A stretch of 64,000 bases of DNA from Micrasema longulum (Eukaryota; Arthropoda; Insecta; Trichoptera; Brachycentridae): assembly GCA_022494885.1 (NCBI GenBank), contig JAGVSM010000910.1, forward strand, positions 310,001-374,000, read 5' to 3'. Positions 48,440-59,367 of this stretch are shown here, piece after piece; position 1 is the stretch's first letter, and each line of letters starts with the position of its first letter. The notes under the pieces are model-generated. The model searched no databases, had not been told where the DNA came from, and was given only the letters and a program-made list of their open reading frames with translations. A program made the translations under genes and the position numbers.

Positions 48440-48545
48440 GGCAATCTGTTATTAGAAACTGGATACCAAGTTGTGGAAGATCGGGGTTCGAACTCCGGAC
48501 CTCTGATCCGCGAGTCCATGATACTACCATAGATCCACAAAGTCT
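48440..48545 (-). mobile_element. SINE-B copy in a dysc intron
   Basis: The reverse of the family: CAAGTTGTGGAAGATCGGGG, TTCGAACTCCGGACCTCTGA and TCCGCGAGTCCATGATACTA. The open frames overlapping it on both strands are repeat sequence. Confidence 0.62.
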
Positions 48546-49485
48546 AAGCACAACTAAACGAAATTCTCTGGAAAATTCATGTTTTGTTTATTTGGAGTTA
48601 TTCATACTGATATACCACGATTATGAATCATGATTCAAAATTATACGGGAAAAGCTTTCTGGGTTTTCCATAATACTCGTATTCTACAGTTTCAAGCTAC
48701 CTTTGGTTTTTATTCGTAAAGTATTTTAAACTTGTATTTGAGTTTGTAAACATAATTTTATGTATTTAAATAGGCAATTTATACATTTGAAGTATTTTCT
48801 CCCTCTAATTAAAACCACGCGACGGACGGGAAGTATTTAGCACTCCGAAGAACTAGAAGTTTGATCACTTGCCAAGAGACTGAGTGCACTTCTCTGAATT
48901 TTGATTTATTCTGCTGCATATTATTTTGAAGCATATTAAACACTTAAACGTTTATTTAATTAGACGAAATTTGCATTGAGTGCATTTTGCACTCTTTCAT
49001 AGTTCCGTTTTTTTAAATTATTTTACTATTTTAAATAACAGATTTTAAGCAAGTAAATATACGTTTTGACCCAGAATTTATTAAAATATTGCGTTCAGCT
49101 TATAGAAAGATCTTTTTATGTTGAATGAGATTAGAATGGTATGAAATATTTTCCGAAAAAAATGTTTTAATCCAATAAATCCGCCAAAAGAAATGTTTGC
49201 TGTGCAAAAGGCATATAGTTTTATTTTTAATTTTTTTTTCCTAATGCCTTAATTTCAAATTTTGGACCCTGAGTTGGAATTTATTTTTAGGAAACAACAC
49301 GATTCGCGTATGAAAAAACAAAACTATACAACTCTTGCATGCCAACATTTTGCAGAACTGTTTCTATCGATTTAGTTTAGATATTTTCATATGAACGGGC
49401 TCAGCAGATCTTACTGACTTCAGCATTATCACTTGGTGCATTAAGTTGTATGTAAGGTGCGCTCCGGTAGCGGACATGACCTCAC

Positions 49486-49589
49486 CTGGTGGCGTGGTCG
49501 TGTGGGGGAAGCCCCAGGCCCGAGTCCTCACTGGGGGACCTGCCGTCCACGGGCCCCCCGGCGGCTGCGCCCTCCATGTCGCTACCCTC
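49486..49589 (-). CDS. dysc: dysc exon: acidic/glycine-rich low-complexity segment
   Basis: 104 nt, entering in phase 0 and leaving in phase 2 at GCCACCAG|gtgagg. Acceptor gcgacctcag before GAGGGTAGC. It encodes EGSDMEG, an alanine/glycine stretch, SPSEDSGLGLPP and DHAT. It is highly GC-rich inside AT-rich intron, has strong splice sites, and its exit phase fits exactly the next exon, which starts with one base. No domain is recognisable, and this part of whirlin is disordered in all family members. The opposite-strand reading frames here are shadows. Confidence 0.74.
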
Positions 49590-49989
49590 CTGAGGTCGCC
49601 AAAACATTTTTTTCAACATCATTCCACCCCCAAAATGTCCACGTTGCAACGAGCACAAAAAGCGCAAGATGGCGGAATTACGCAGTTAACTAGGGTAGAT
49701 TTATATTGGAATAAAAGCTTCTCTATATAATTGTGTTTATATAGGAAATCGATTTACGCTCTTATAATACAATATTAACAACTTCAAAATGGTTTACTTA
49801 ATGCGAAACTACACGCTTGTCTATAAAAATAAATTAATATAAATATTTTTCGTAGCAAACGTAATTCACAACTAATATTTTTTCTTTAGCGAATTAAACA
49901 ATTTTTTCTACAATAAAATAATAATTTTCTCTGACAGCTAAGGAATTAATAATTTTAAACTCTGCAAAGTTCAAACTTAATCTTTAATC

Positions 49990-50237
49990 TCCATTCCTTA
50001 TCCATACCTAATTATGCATAGGGCACTGCATTGGTACACCACTCGCAGCCTATCTTGATCATTTTTGTTATATGAAGGAAATATGATCAGTCGTACGCTT
50101 CAGGTGCCGTCCAGGGACAATGAAATATTCTTGAAACACCGTTTTTAGTCAATATTTCACATCAACCAAGTCGGGAATCGAACCTGAGACCTCTTGCATA
50201 GCAGGCAAACGGCCAAGCCATTACACCACGAAGCCGG
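49990..50237 (-). mobile_element. SINE-A copy, well preserved
   Basis: ATGCATAGGGCACTGCATTG, GTACGCTTCAGGTGCCG, B box reverse TCGGGAATCGAACCTGAGA and head reverse TTACACCACGAAGCCGG. Lies between the 49.5 and 53.0 kb dysc exons. Confidence 0.7.
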
Positions 50238-51414
50238 TAAAACTTGAACTTTAGTTTTTTTTTTTGAAATCAAACGTTTGCCAATTTTTTGAAGAAAACA
50301 GACCATCTGATCACTAAAAAATGAACAATTTAAGCACAAAAATAACTCTTTATTAAAAAATCTTCAAGGGTTTTACTATCAGATGATGATGATATTTACT
50401 TTAAACTTTTTGTATCAAATTTAAAAGTCGTTATTGCGACATATTCTTAGTTGGTAAATAATAAATTATAGATGGTAGGAAATATAATGCTTAGATATAT
50501 GACATGGACGAGAATATGGTTATACATCTATTTTAAGGTTTGTTTAACAAAGTTAAAATCTAAGAGGAAAGTATATCGTAGATAATTTTTTTACAATATA
50601 TAGAAATAATATATTTACGGGAATTCGCAAAATGTCGTTCATTACAATTTTCGTAAAACATTTATTTCCATATATTTTTAAAAGTAAATAAGCTCTAAGT
50701 ATAAAAATGTCCAGCTTATGAAATTTTCTATATGGAAATATGTAAAATATAAATGTCTTACTTAAATTTCTACTAGTTCTACAAATACAAGAGAAACCAA
50801 TATTTCCTAATAAATTGCGAAAATTCTACAGAGGGTTGGTAAAGAGTTATAAATATTGGGAAACAATGGATCAAATTACTTCTGAAATAGAAAGAACATG
50901 CTTAGAGTGATCGATGGCCAAAACTGTAAGTCAAGCAATATGAGTTTCAAAGAAAATTAAATATTTACGACGAACATTTTTATACGTTATTGTCTTCCAG
51001 TAAAAAAATATTTTTTTAAATGGGATAAAGTATATAATTCACCGGCACTCCCAGCTTTTTGACCTCTTTAATTTGAACGTTAAAAAATCTAATTTCTTGA
51101 CACCTGATAGTTTGTGGAGTCATTTAACTCATAGATCGACTTTATGTGATAAATATAATGCATGTAGTCTACCGCCAGAGTGCAGCATAATCCGTACTAT
51201 GGAGAGTTTTATTGCCTACTGCAGTGTGCAGTGCCAATTTAGAATCCGATGGTGTTGGTTCTGTTTTTCGTAAGAAACGAAGCAAGGTTTTCTATCGTGA
51301 TCTTCTAAATCACAATTTAAAATCTTGTTAGTGTTTATTTCAATAAGTATTTAATTTAAATCGTAGAAAATCAAATTATTGAACCATTTTAGTTTAAATT
51401 TAGCATTTGGGCAT

Positions 51415-51665
51415 AGTGCCAAATACATCACAAAAGAAGCCTCATCCTCCTAAAAAGCTTGCCCCCTACTTGATAGCCCGATACTTTACGGATCTGGGCA
51501 TGGAGGGGGAAATTTAACAAAATGTAAACTCTCGCCTTCCACACAGCCAGGCTCTTTATAAACCTGGGCTTAGAGGGCGAGAACTATTCACCAGTCACCA
51601 TAGATCTTCACAGATCGCAGTGACAAGAGGAGCTTGCATAGCACTGACCCCCACCACTAAGAATA
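51415..51665 (+). repeat. DR2, third copy
   Basis: GTGCCAAATACATCACAAAA, TAGCCCGATACTTTACGGAT, GGGCTTAGAGGGCGAGAACT and CACAGATCGCAGTGACAAG show the order seen at 45.5 and 46.3 kb. Confidence 0.52.
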
Positions 51666-53030
51666 AGAATTAGAATGGTGCCAAATATCATTAAAAAAAG
51701 GAAATGAGTAAGTTTATCCGCATCGGCTGCAGATATTTTTTTAATAATTTTCCGTAGAAATTGTTATCCGAGAATTAAAAATATATTCATTCTTCTTGTT
51801 TGAACTTTTTTTTAATATAAAAACGTTATTTTTATTCAAATATCATAAACGTAACTACTTTAGTACTTACCTAAACAATGTATCATCTCTAAGTGCCAAC
51901 AACTGTATACTTTACCCTAATGCACATATTTATTTTCTCAATTAAAGTGCTCCGATGAAGTCATTAAAAATATAGAATTGATTGCATAAATAGTAGCGTT
52001 TCCTTTGATTTCAAGATTTATATAATGTTGTTGACATAGACCGGTAAAAAAATGTTTTTTTTTTTTTCACTTTTTGTTACGCTTCTTAAACGTTCATTTA
52101 ATTTTACAGTAGGTTATAAACAAATTTTTATGTAATTTTGAAAACGTTTAAGGAAAATATTGAAAATCTGGTCAACAAATTCATCATAATTTTATAAATA
52201 TTTTTTAAAGTTCTTATAAAAAATGTTTCTACATCCATCGTTTTAAATTCAGTATTCAGATAAGTAAATAAAATATAATATTGGATTTACATGATGTTAT
52301 GTTAGAATGTCAAAAAGGCTCGTATAATATTGATAATAACCATTACCTGTTTTTACCAATTTTTATAAATCTATTTTTTTTAATAATGTATTTCGCAAAG
52401 CCTTTATGTAAAAGTATGACCGACATAAAACAAAGAAAACACTTCAATCAAACAATAATAATTTTATGTTACATTATAGGTTTGCGAAGATTGGTATTTT
52501 TTTGTAAATATTTTATATAGTTCGTTTAGACACAATAATATTGGATAGTGCCATGGATCGCATATTTGTTCTCAAATTGATGGTTTATTAGATATATACT
52601 GCATCGATATGATACTACATCGAGTATATTGATAAAGTAAAGTTTTTGTGATGGAAGTTTCATCCCAGTATGTTAACACGACGCGACGTATTTACTAAAC
52701 GTAGATAATTGTAACTAAACTTGAAGAAAGATAATGTTGTGTAGCGGAGAAAGCGGTGAACATTTCTGTAAGTGCTGTTGTTTAATAATGTTGTGAGTTA
52801 AAATCGAAATGCAGTACAAAATCGTGATAAATAAAACATACAAATAATAAAGACTGTAAATAACCCAAGTATAGTAGGAAGGAATTAAATCGGAGTTAGC
52901 TTAAGTAAGAAATGCGTGTTTACAGTGACGCAACAAAATATTATAGAAACACATGTTTTTATTTAATTTCGCCATTTTTTCTGTTACGCCACGGACATAG
53001 GAATTGGCAAATTGTGGAAGCGGAACTTAC

Positions 53031-53120
53031 CGTCGCTTGGAGATCATGCATTGTAGATGACATCATCATGTGGTGATGATGATGGTGATGGTGGTGATTG
53101 TTCTCCATGACTCCTTTTCT
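53031..53120 (-). CDS. dysc: dysc exon with poly-histidine tract
   Basis: 30 codons, phase 0 to phase 0, acceptor tggctacag preceded by a good pyrimidine tract, and a perfect donor ACG|gtaagt. The peptide is RKGVMENN, nine histidines, three methionines, then SSTMHDLQAT. The histidines use mixed CAC and CAT codons, so the tract is not a pure recent trinucleotide expansion. No homologous whirlin segment is recognised. The call rests on the splice sites, phase fit with both neighbours, and position between two confirmed exons. It may be alternatively spliced, because its 90 nt can be skipped without shifting the frame. Confidence 0.72.
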
Positions 53121-54508
53121 CTGTAGCCATAAAGGCGGTGAGGAATAAAAATCAAGCGCATTCAAATCAACTGGCTTATCTTCTCTACTGCATTTATAGT
53201 AAAATACAACCTCAACGTTATAGCGGTAAAAGCTTCTAGTACTTCATATGACTAAAGCCTGGGTCCAACGAGACCAGAGTAATAAAGAAGCTTACTAAGG
53301 TGGAAAATTGAACTACAGATTTTCATAAACTAGATTTTCTTATACTTAACTTTACGTTATTTTACAATATTTTGCTACAATGTCAAGAAAGACAAAGTAA
53401 TTAATTTTACTGCATTATGAATTTTAAAAACTGCTATTGAAGATTTTAAAAGTTGTTTTTATTTACTTAGCAATAAATAAATAAGTCATGTAAATTGTTG
53501 AAATATTACATTAATTTGTGTGAAATTCAAAGTTTCGGGAAACGCTGATGGTGTTTCCTATATTTTAATAACATTTTACAAAAATAACGAAAGAAGGCTG
53601 GTAGTTTGAAAAACCCTTTTCTCTATACATACGTACTTTCCTTTTATCTCGGCACGCGCAGATACCAGGCTTTAGTAGATATATTATTTATAAAAATATC
53701 AATTAAGCAAAAAGATGGCATCGATGCCTTTCTGATAGTGTTTCAAGAAACATGTGCAATAAGAAATTCATTAGGACTACTAATTTACTCTAAAGTTGTA
53801 AAATCACTATCCGAGGTATTTTTTAACGTAAGAAGCATCAAGTTACGGCTAATTATTTAAATTTGAATAAGAAAGTTGAGTTATTTGCAAAACATGCGAA
53901 AAAGCTGATAGAATTGGAAAATATTTGTAATGAAGCAAAAGTTAGAAAAATATTTACATTTTCAAAACAACTGTTGAGTTTTTAAGAATAATTTATATTA
54001 CTATTCAGAAACAAAACGTAATCTCATCAAGGAAAAATAAACACCTACATTAAAAATAGAATATCACAGTATATGGGTTTAAACCTTATTTTATAAAATT
54101 GATGAAAATATGTTTTACTAAATAAAAAGTTTTTTTTAAAAAACATTTATAGGGTACATTAAAAGTTTAATAAAAATGTTATATCTGAGATGTAAATATA
54201 ACGACAAACCGTCTAAAAAATTGTAATAATATAACAAATATGGACACATTTTAACTATTTTGTAAAATAATGCCGTTTCAGGTCTACACTATACGATTTA
54301 TTATGACACAAGTCATAAGTAGGCGTATTAAAGCCATAATTCACAAGTATATTTTTCTTCAAAATTTGCGTATATTTTAAACCAACCATTTTCGTGATTA
54401 GTACGTTAAATTTCATCAAAAAGGTAATAGTGGTAAATTATTTTCAGACACAATTTTCCTCGTAAATACGAGTTTAAGGTAAAGCAAACATAATGTTATA
54501 AAACTCAC

Positions 54509-54613
54509 CCGAACATGATGATCCATTGAAAAATCTCTTCTATAAACAAGTTCATCAAATCTGGATCTATCTTCAGGGGCAATTACTTCTCTCAACTCCG
54601 TCATCAAGGTGAA
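54509..54613 (-). CDS. dysc: dysc exon: end of harmonin-homology helical domain
   Basis: 35 codons, phase 0 to phase 0, acceptor ttttaattag before TTCACC and donor GTTCGG|gtgagt. The peptide FTLMTELREVIAPEDRSRFD followed by ELVYRRD matches the whirlin continuation FSLLSEVRGTISPQDLERFD followed by HLVLRRE, with the intron at the same kind of position (after K). This completes the helical bundle, which in whirlin-family proteins is a protein-protein interaction module. Its base composition is close to the intron background, unlike the GC-rich neighbouring exons. Confidence 0.92.
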
Positions 54614-54703
54614 CTAATTAAAAAAATAAAACAAACAACATTATTTATTAATTTTTTAACTTTGTGGTTATTCATTATGATAAAATAAATAAAACAACTT
54701 TGG

Positions 54704-55172
54704 TTTTAACAACTAATTCTTTATTATTATTTTTTTCCGACCGATTAATGAATTAATTCCTATTTGATTTATATCATGTTAACTAAATACTACACGTGGA
54801 CCCAATAAATCAAGTCTTTTTTTCTTACAATGGTGGTAATTTGAAATCAATATTTTCGAAGCTAGACAACTAGCTTAGAAAATAAAAATTAAAAAAGCGA
54901 TTCACAATACGAAAAAAATAATTAATAACCAAATAAACAATTATTCTTTTAGTCCTCTCCTGGCTAGCTTCGAAAATATAGATATCAAATTACCACCCTT
55001 GTAAGAAAAAAAGACTTGATTTATTGGGTCCACGTGTAGGATTTAGTTAACATGATAAAAATAAAATAGGAATTAATTCATTAGTTACGTAAACCTTGAC
55101 GAAGAAGCTTGTATGCTTTGAAACCGGTCGAGAAAAAATAATAAAAAAGAATTAGTAGTTTGATACAAAGCT
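54704..55172. mobile_element. Inverted pair of Penelope-like 3' ends
   Basis: Two arms (about 54704-54880 and 54955-55172) are inverted copies around a short centre: GACTTGATTTATTGGGTCCA on the right arm has its complement on the left, as do CACGTGTAG and GGAATTAATTCATTA. The right arm ends in a hammerhead-like core followed by ACCGGTC. The left arm lacks that core by deletion (CCGACCGATTAATG). The arm sequence is the same as the tail downstream of the GIY-YIG remains at 17.7 kb, which ties this palindrome to a Penelope-like family. Confidence 0.6.
55095..55131 (+). ncRNA. Hammerhead-ribozyme-like motif
   Basis: TTGACGA, one base, a 5-bp stem (GAAGC/GCTTT) closing a short loop, then GAAACCGGTC. 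GAAA plus the palindromic ACCGGT and a terminal C fit the conserved G-A-A, stem III and cleavage C of a dimer-type hammerhead. The first core base is T instead of C and there is one extra base before stem II, so activity is uncertain. Confidence 0.4.
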
Positions 55173-55224
55173 GTTTTATTTATTTCATTTTATTAAAAGT
55201 ATTTTTATTAGGGAAAATATATTT

Positions 55225-55565
55225 GTAATGTTTACAATACAGATGTATAAATTTATGTGGGTAAATTTATCTACCACGCACCCCCACCCAAGTTAGATCT
55301 GCGTCTCGTAGTTTGGACAATACAAATTGTTGATGAAGCATCAGCATGGTTGTCCAGGATTAAGCCTTGTAAAGTAGTCAAACGCAGATAAAGCTCTCGG
55401 AAGGCATCTACAGTAAGCGACCTAGCCAACCGGATGCTTTCCGCTTGATAACAGCTATCACTTATACGAGTAGATTATTACGCCCATTGTCTAACTTCTA
55501 TGTGGCTTGCGCCAAACTATCCGCTTTCCACACCGAGTGTCATAATATAGTCGTTAAATAAATAG
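55225..55565. other. GC-richer block, unclassified repeat-like
   Basis: ATCTACCACGCACCCCCACC to CACCGAGTGTCATAATATAG is compositionally unlike its AT-rich surroundings and has no long frame. It directly follows the Penelope-derived palindrome, so it may be retroelement 3' sequence. Confidence 0.3.
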
Positions 55566-55572
55566 TTCAGTT

Positions 55573-57442
55573 AATTAGTAAACCATCTTCAAGTTTAGAG
55601 ATATACATAGACATTTTCATGGTTACCTGAAATCTAACATCGATTTTTAATTTTTTAAGGAACCCGCTAAGCTTCTATTTTAAAGACTTGTCAGCAGATA
55701 GGATAAAGGGGATATGGAAGGAGGTTTTGAAAACACACCACGACACTAATACCAATTGAACGTAGTTATACAGAAAGCAGACAGCCATAAAAAAGTGAAA
55801 CTGAGATAATGGCCATTGTGTGAAAAGACTGAATTATAAAATCTTCACAATAGTTTGAATGTTTTTGACTTTAACAAACGATAAACAATGAATACATAAG
55901 TTTTTTTATAAAGTACAATATAGAATTTTATTGTGTATTTGACCAGTTTAAAAGATTTTTAAAGTACCATAAGATTTTTCTAGTTTTGTGGGTGTTTTCT
56001 GCAAATTGAGAAATGCCGTTTTTGTGATCGACACCTTTTTCCGGAGGTGATTAATACAGTTTTTTTTAATATAAAAGCGGTCTGGCTGTTTTTAACAGAA
56101 CATAGAATTTTTTTTTTTTACGTGTATTATTATTATCTTATCTCATTCTGAAATTATTTTTTCAAATATTTTTAATATGTGTACCATATATTATATATTT
56201 TTATCTTATATACTTACTGCAAATTAACATTTATTGTTTATTTTTAATATTAATTTGATAATAAAACTTTTTACAAGTTATTTACAATTTGATTTTTAAT
56301 TCTAAAATTTTTCTTATATCCACATTCACTTTTGATTTTGCATTGCAGCATGCTTTTTCAGTTTCTACATGTATACAAAAAATGTGTTTTTTATTTTTTA
56401 AATTATTACTTAGTTACTATGTTTGTACTTAGATTTTTGTAAATGCACCTTAGGCGTATTGTAAAATTAATTTTTTTTTTAATTAAAAAAATTCCTTTGA
56501 TTCCTTCCTGTTGAAGTTTTGTGATTTGTGATCTCAAAAGTAAGTCGAATAGAAGGCTCAGATACATTACTTAACTTAATTATTTTTTTAAGACTTGTCT
56601 TACTAACGAACTGTACTGTTGATATATCGTCGCTTAAGTAACAACATCGCGCAAGTCATTTTTGTTATTTTTAGAGGGCGGCGATAAAAACAACTTATTA
56701 TATTGAATTGAAGAAGAATTAGATTTAGGGTTTTTAATAAGGGACAGTTTATGGGTAAATGTTTTATTTTAATACATTTTGAGTAGTAATAGGGAAATAT
56801 CACATACTACGAATACCGATAAAAATATATTAAATGGATTTAGAATAATTAATTGTAATTTCAAAATCAATACGGATATTGTGAATAAATGTTTTCATAC
56901 ATAAATGTAAAAAAGAAATTTAATACAATATGTTGCTAGAAAAACGTGACATGTTTGGCCATGGTAGTTGTGAACAAATTTGAATGGTCAGGAACAAATA
57001 CACACGAATCTTGACGTATTAGGGGCGTGGCCAATGGAATGACTGTTTCAGCGGGAATTCAAAATTACAAATTAAAAAATATTTTTGATGCTACTTATTA
57101 TTATAAGCAAAAAAAATTTTTGACTGTACAGTATTTCATAGACCCTTATTATTTTTAAAATGTAAGAAAAAGTCATATTTCCCTATTTAATTGAGCTTTT
57201 TAATTTTTATTATTTATTGCGGAGTTTTTTCATCGTCATGTAAAAATAACAAAAATGAATTGGTACGCGGTATTGTTACATAAGGGAAGATATGCGACAT
57301 TGCGAGTAACTGAGTGAGAGTCTGTTCTTCAAATATCTTTGATACTTGATGCGGCGCGGCGCCTACCAATTCCTGCAACATTCCCAGTAATAATCGAATG
57401 GTGCTCAAGTGTAATTGACCGAGTGAAATTTGGCTGGTTTAC
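55573..57442. other. dysc intron, AT-rich
   Basis: No repeat or exon recognised; T-rich runs only. Confidence 0.5.
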
Positions 57443-57635
57443 CTTGTCGGGGGAGCTAAGCAGCTCCAGAAGGACGGTGACGAAGGCCTCCACGGTCATC
57501 TGGCGGCCGCTGTACTCGTCCATGTAGTACATGAGGGTGGGGAACTCGCTGTTGGGGAGCAGCGAGCGAGCCTTCTCCTCCACCATCTGTGCGGCGGGAG
57601 AGCGGCGTGGCGCGCGGCACGAGTTCGATCTGCTC
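57443..57635 (-). CDS. dysc: dysc exon: start of harmonin-homology helical domain
   Basis: 193 nt, entering with one base that completes the previous codon and leaving in phase 0 at CCCGACAAG|gtaaac. The core peptide MVEEKARSLL...YYMDEYSGRQMTVEAF corresponds to the second whirlin helical domain (EEQARHLL...YYLDEYRGGSVSVEAL), and LLELLSSPDK matches its last helix before the next intron. A closer acceptor at 57587 (gccgcacag) also exists but enters in phase 0 and would break the frame from the preceding exon. The acceptor gtggcag at 57636 restores phase and adds a short arginine/serine/alanine-rich linker. Skipping of the upstream exon or an unseen microexon could make the inner acceptor usable. 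Confidence 0.84.
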
Positions 57636-57751
57636 CTGCCACGGGACACATTACAAGGGTGGCCGGAAGGAAGTAAACAGAACTTATTTAGCTAGGAGAA
57701 ATTCGTAAAGAGTCACTCGTTTATTGACAAAAAAACACTGCTTTTTACAAT

Positions 57752-58256
57752 ATTTGAGTTTGTCCAAATGTTTGTAGACAAAAGACTGGATTTACCCCCT
57801 CGGGAGTCATTAAGATAAACAATTTACAACAGGGATGGAGAATATGGAAGTCTAGGCATTTACAGAGCTTATGACCTGTCATGGCTGGTTTATGTGGCCA
57901 CTTTACACAATGTGTAACATTCACCATTCTGCCAATGTTCAAACATCCATATTTCTTTAATTCTTCCATTGGTTGATTTTAGTGAAATTAAAGAGCTGAA
58001 ACCTTTATTGTTGTGAAGAGATTCACCTGACTGAACTATTTCACATACTAGGCAACGCCTGAAAACAATTTTCCAATTTAAAACTTCTTAGACCAGTTGG
58101 TTTTATTACAATATTTGAGTTTATCCAAATAAAATGTTATACGGTGTGTAAAGTGGCCACTTAAGCCAGCCAATGATAGGTCATAAGCTCTGTAAATGCC
58201 TAGACTTCCATATTCCATTTTTAAGGTATTCTCTATCCCTGTTGTAATTTGTTAAA
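57752..58256. mobile_element. FB1 element inside a dysc intron
   Basis: Starts ATATTTGAGTTTGTCCAAAT, includes AGGCATTTACAGAGCTTATG, the middle block ACTAGGCAACGCCTGAAAAC and a right arm ending CCCTGTTGTAATTTGTTAA. It fills over half of the 944-bp intron between the second PDZ2 exon and the helical-domain exon. Confidence 0.75.
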
Positions 58257-58579
58257 CTGCTTTTTAGTATAAGCGGAACAAATAGGAAGATCCACTGTAT
58301 TTAACCCTTTATTTCATGGTTTTTCAATGCCCTGCGAAATGGTGGAAAACAGGAAAAAATAATCATTTAATCATGTACTCAATATTGTTACAATATGACA
58401 AAGGCAATAATTATCCTCTGAACATATGTACATTTCGTGGGTAGTGGTTTTTTGAGCTTGTAGCAAATTTTCGCCAACGTGAAATGAAGGATTTACGGTT
58501 TTATAAAATGTTTTCGGGTATGTGGAGGAACTACTTTCACTGCACATGTTTAGTAATAATTTTCTATTGCATAATTTAC

Positions 58580-58758
58580 CCAGGTGGGCTCAGTGGCTCC
58601 CAGGCGTCATGGTCGTACGCCGTACAGGAATGAGGAACTTTCCCCACATCTCTAACCAGGAGTGACATTCTCTTGTGGAACTTGAGTTGGTTCACCGCCT
58701 CATCATGCGTCACATCAAGAAAGGACTGCCCGTTCACTTCCAGGATCTGGTCTCCGAT
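58580..58758 (-). CDS. dysc: dysc exon: second half of PDZ2
   Basis: 179 nt, entering in phase 0 and leaving in phase 2 (59 codons plus GG). Acceptor gtttgtag before ATCGGAGAC and donor CCTGG|gtaaat. It encodes IGDQILEVNGQSFLDVTHDE followed by AVNQL, the GDQILEVNG hallmark and helix B of PDZ2, where the H at the start of helix B is the class I ligand-selecting histidine. It continues through MSLLVRDVGKVPH to a tryptophan (DAWEPL), matching the whirlin tail of PDZ2 (VKDVGRLPH...TKW). The intron to the next exon (58579-57636) carries a palindromic FB1 element. Confidence 0.92.
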
Positions 58759-59241
58759 CTACAAACAGCAAGAAAAAATATACCTCGTTTGCAGTAAAGA
58801 AATACCACCGAAATAATATAAAAATTGTATTTACAAATAAGACATCTACGGTAATATATTTGGAGCAACTGGCTTACAAGATGTAGCTTAAGAAGCATAA
58901 ATCAAAAACATATTTTAACAGACATGTCTAGATATTTTCAAGTCAATACATAAATACATTTTTTAAATATTGAATTTACGAATGACAACCCTATTTTTCT
59001 TCTTCTTATGGTGGTCATCACTGGAATTGATTTGCAGCAGATACTCGCATCTCCTTCTCCATCAAAAAGTCTCCACATTCAAAACACTTAAAAATAATTT
59101 CTTGATGTTCTTATAGTATTGAGTTATTTTGTTCTTCTACTATAAACTTATAGCGATATATTTTTATCTTAACTGTATACTATAGCTATTCAATGTACAT
59201 CTGATATGACAAGAATTTATTGAACAATATGACAAGATTAC

Positions 59242-59367
59242 CATTAGGCCAGCTCTGTCAGCCACAGAATCCTTATCCACCCCCGTGATGAATATTCCGA
59301 GATTGTATTCCAAACCCCCTCTTATCATTAATCCTAAAGATTGTCCTGGTTCTATACACAAGTCCAC
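59242..59367 (-). CDS. dysc: dysc exon: first half of PDZ2
   Basis: 42 codons, phase 0 to phase 0, acceptor tatttcag before GTGGACTTG and donor ATG|gtaatc. The peptide contains the PDZ carboxylate-binding loop and strand B as SLGLMIRGG, then YNLGIFITGVD and ADRAGLM. This aligns with whirlin PDZ2 (SLGLTIRGGAEYGLGIYITGVD). The loop is the usual GLGF variant SLGL, as in whirlin PDZ2, so the groove should bind C-terminal peptides of class I type. The exon ends within PDZ2 at the GL(K/M)-(V/I)GDQ junction, and the next exon supplies IGDQILEVNG. Confidence 0.92.

Larger units (their letters stand above)
49590..53030. other. dysc intron between the poly-His and acidic exons
   Basis: SINE-A and DR2 copies, otherwise AT-rich. 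An extra symmetrical (phase 0-0) exon could hide here but none was recognised. Confidence 0.5.

Noticed and set aside
57587..57649. ATG at 57649 as a protein start for the helical-domain frame
   Set aside because: The upstream dysc exons join in phase at 57635; the ATG lies in the intron before that acceptor.
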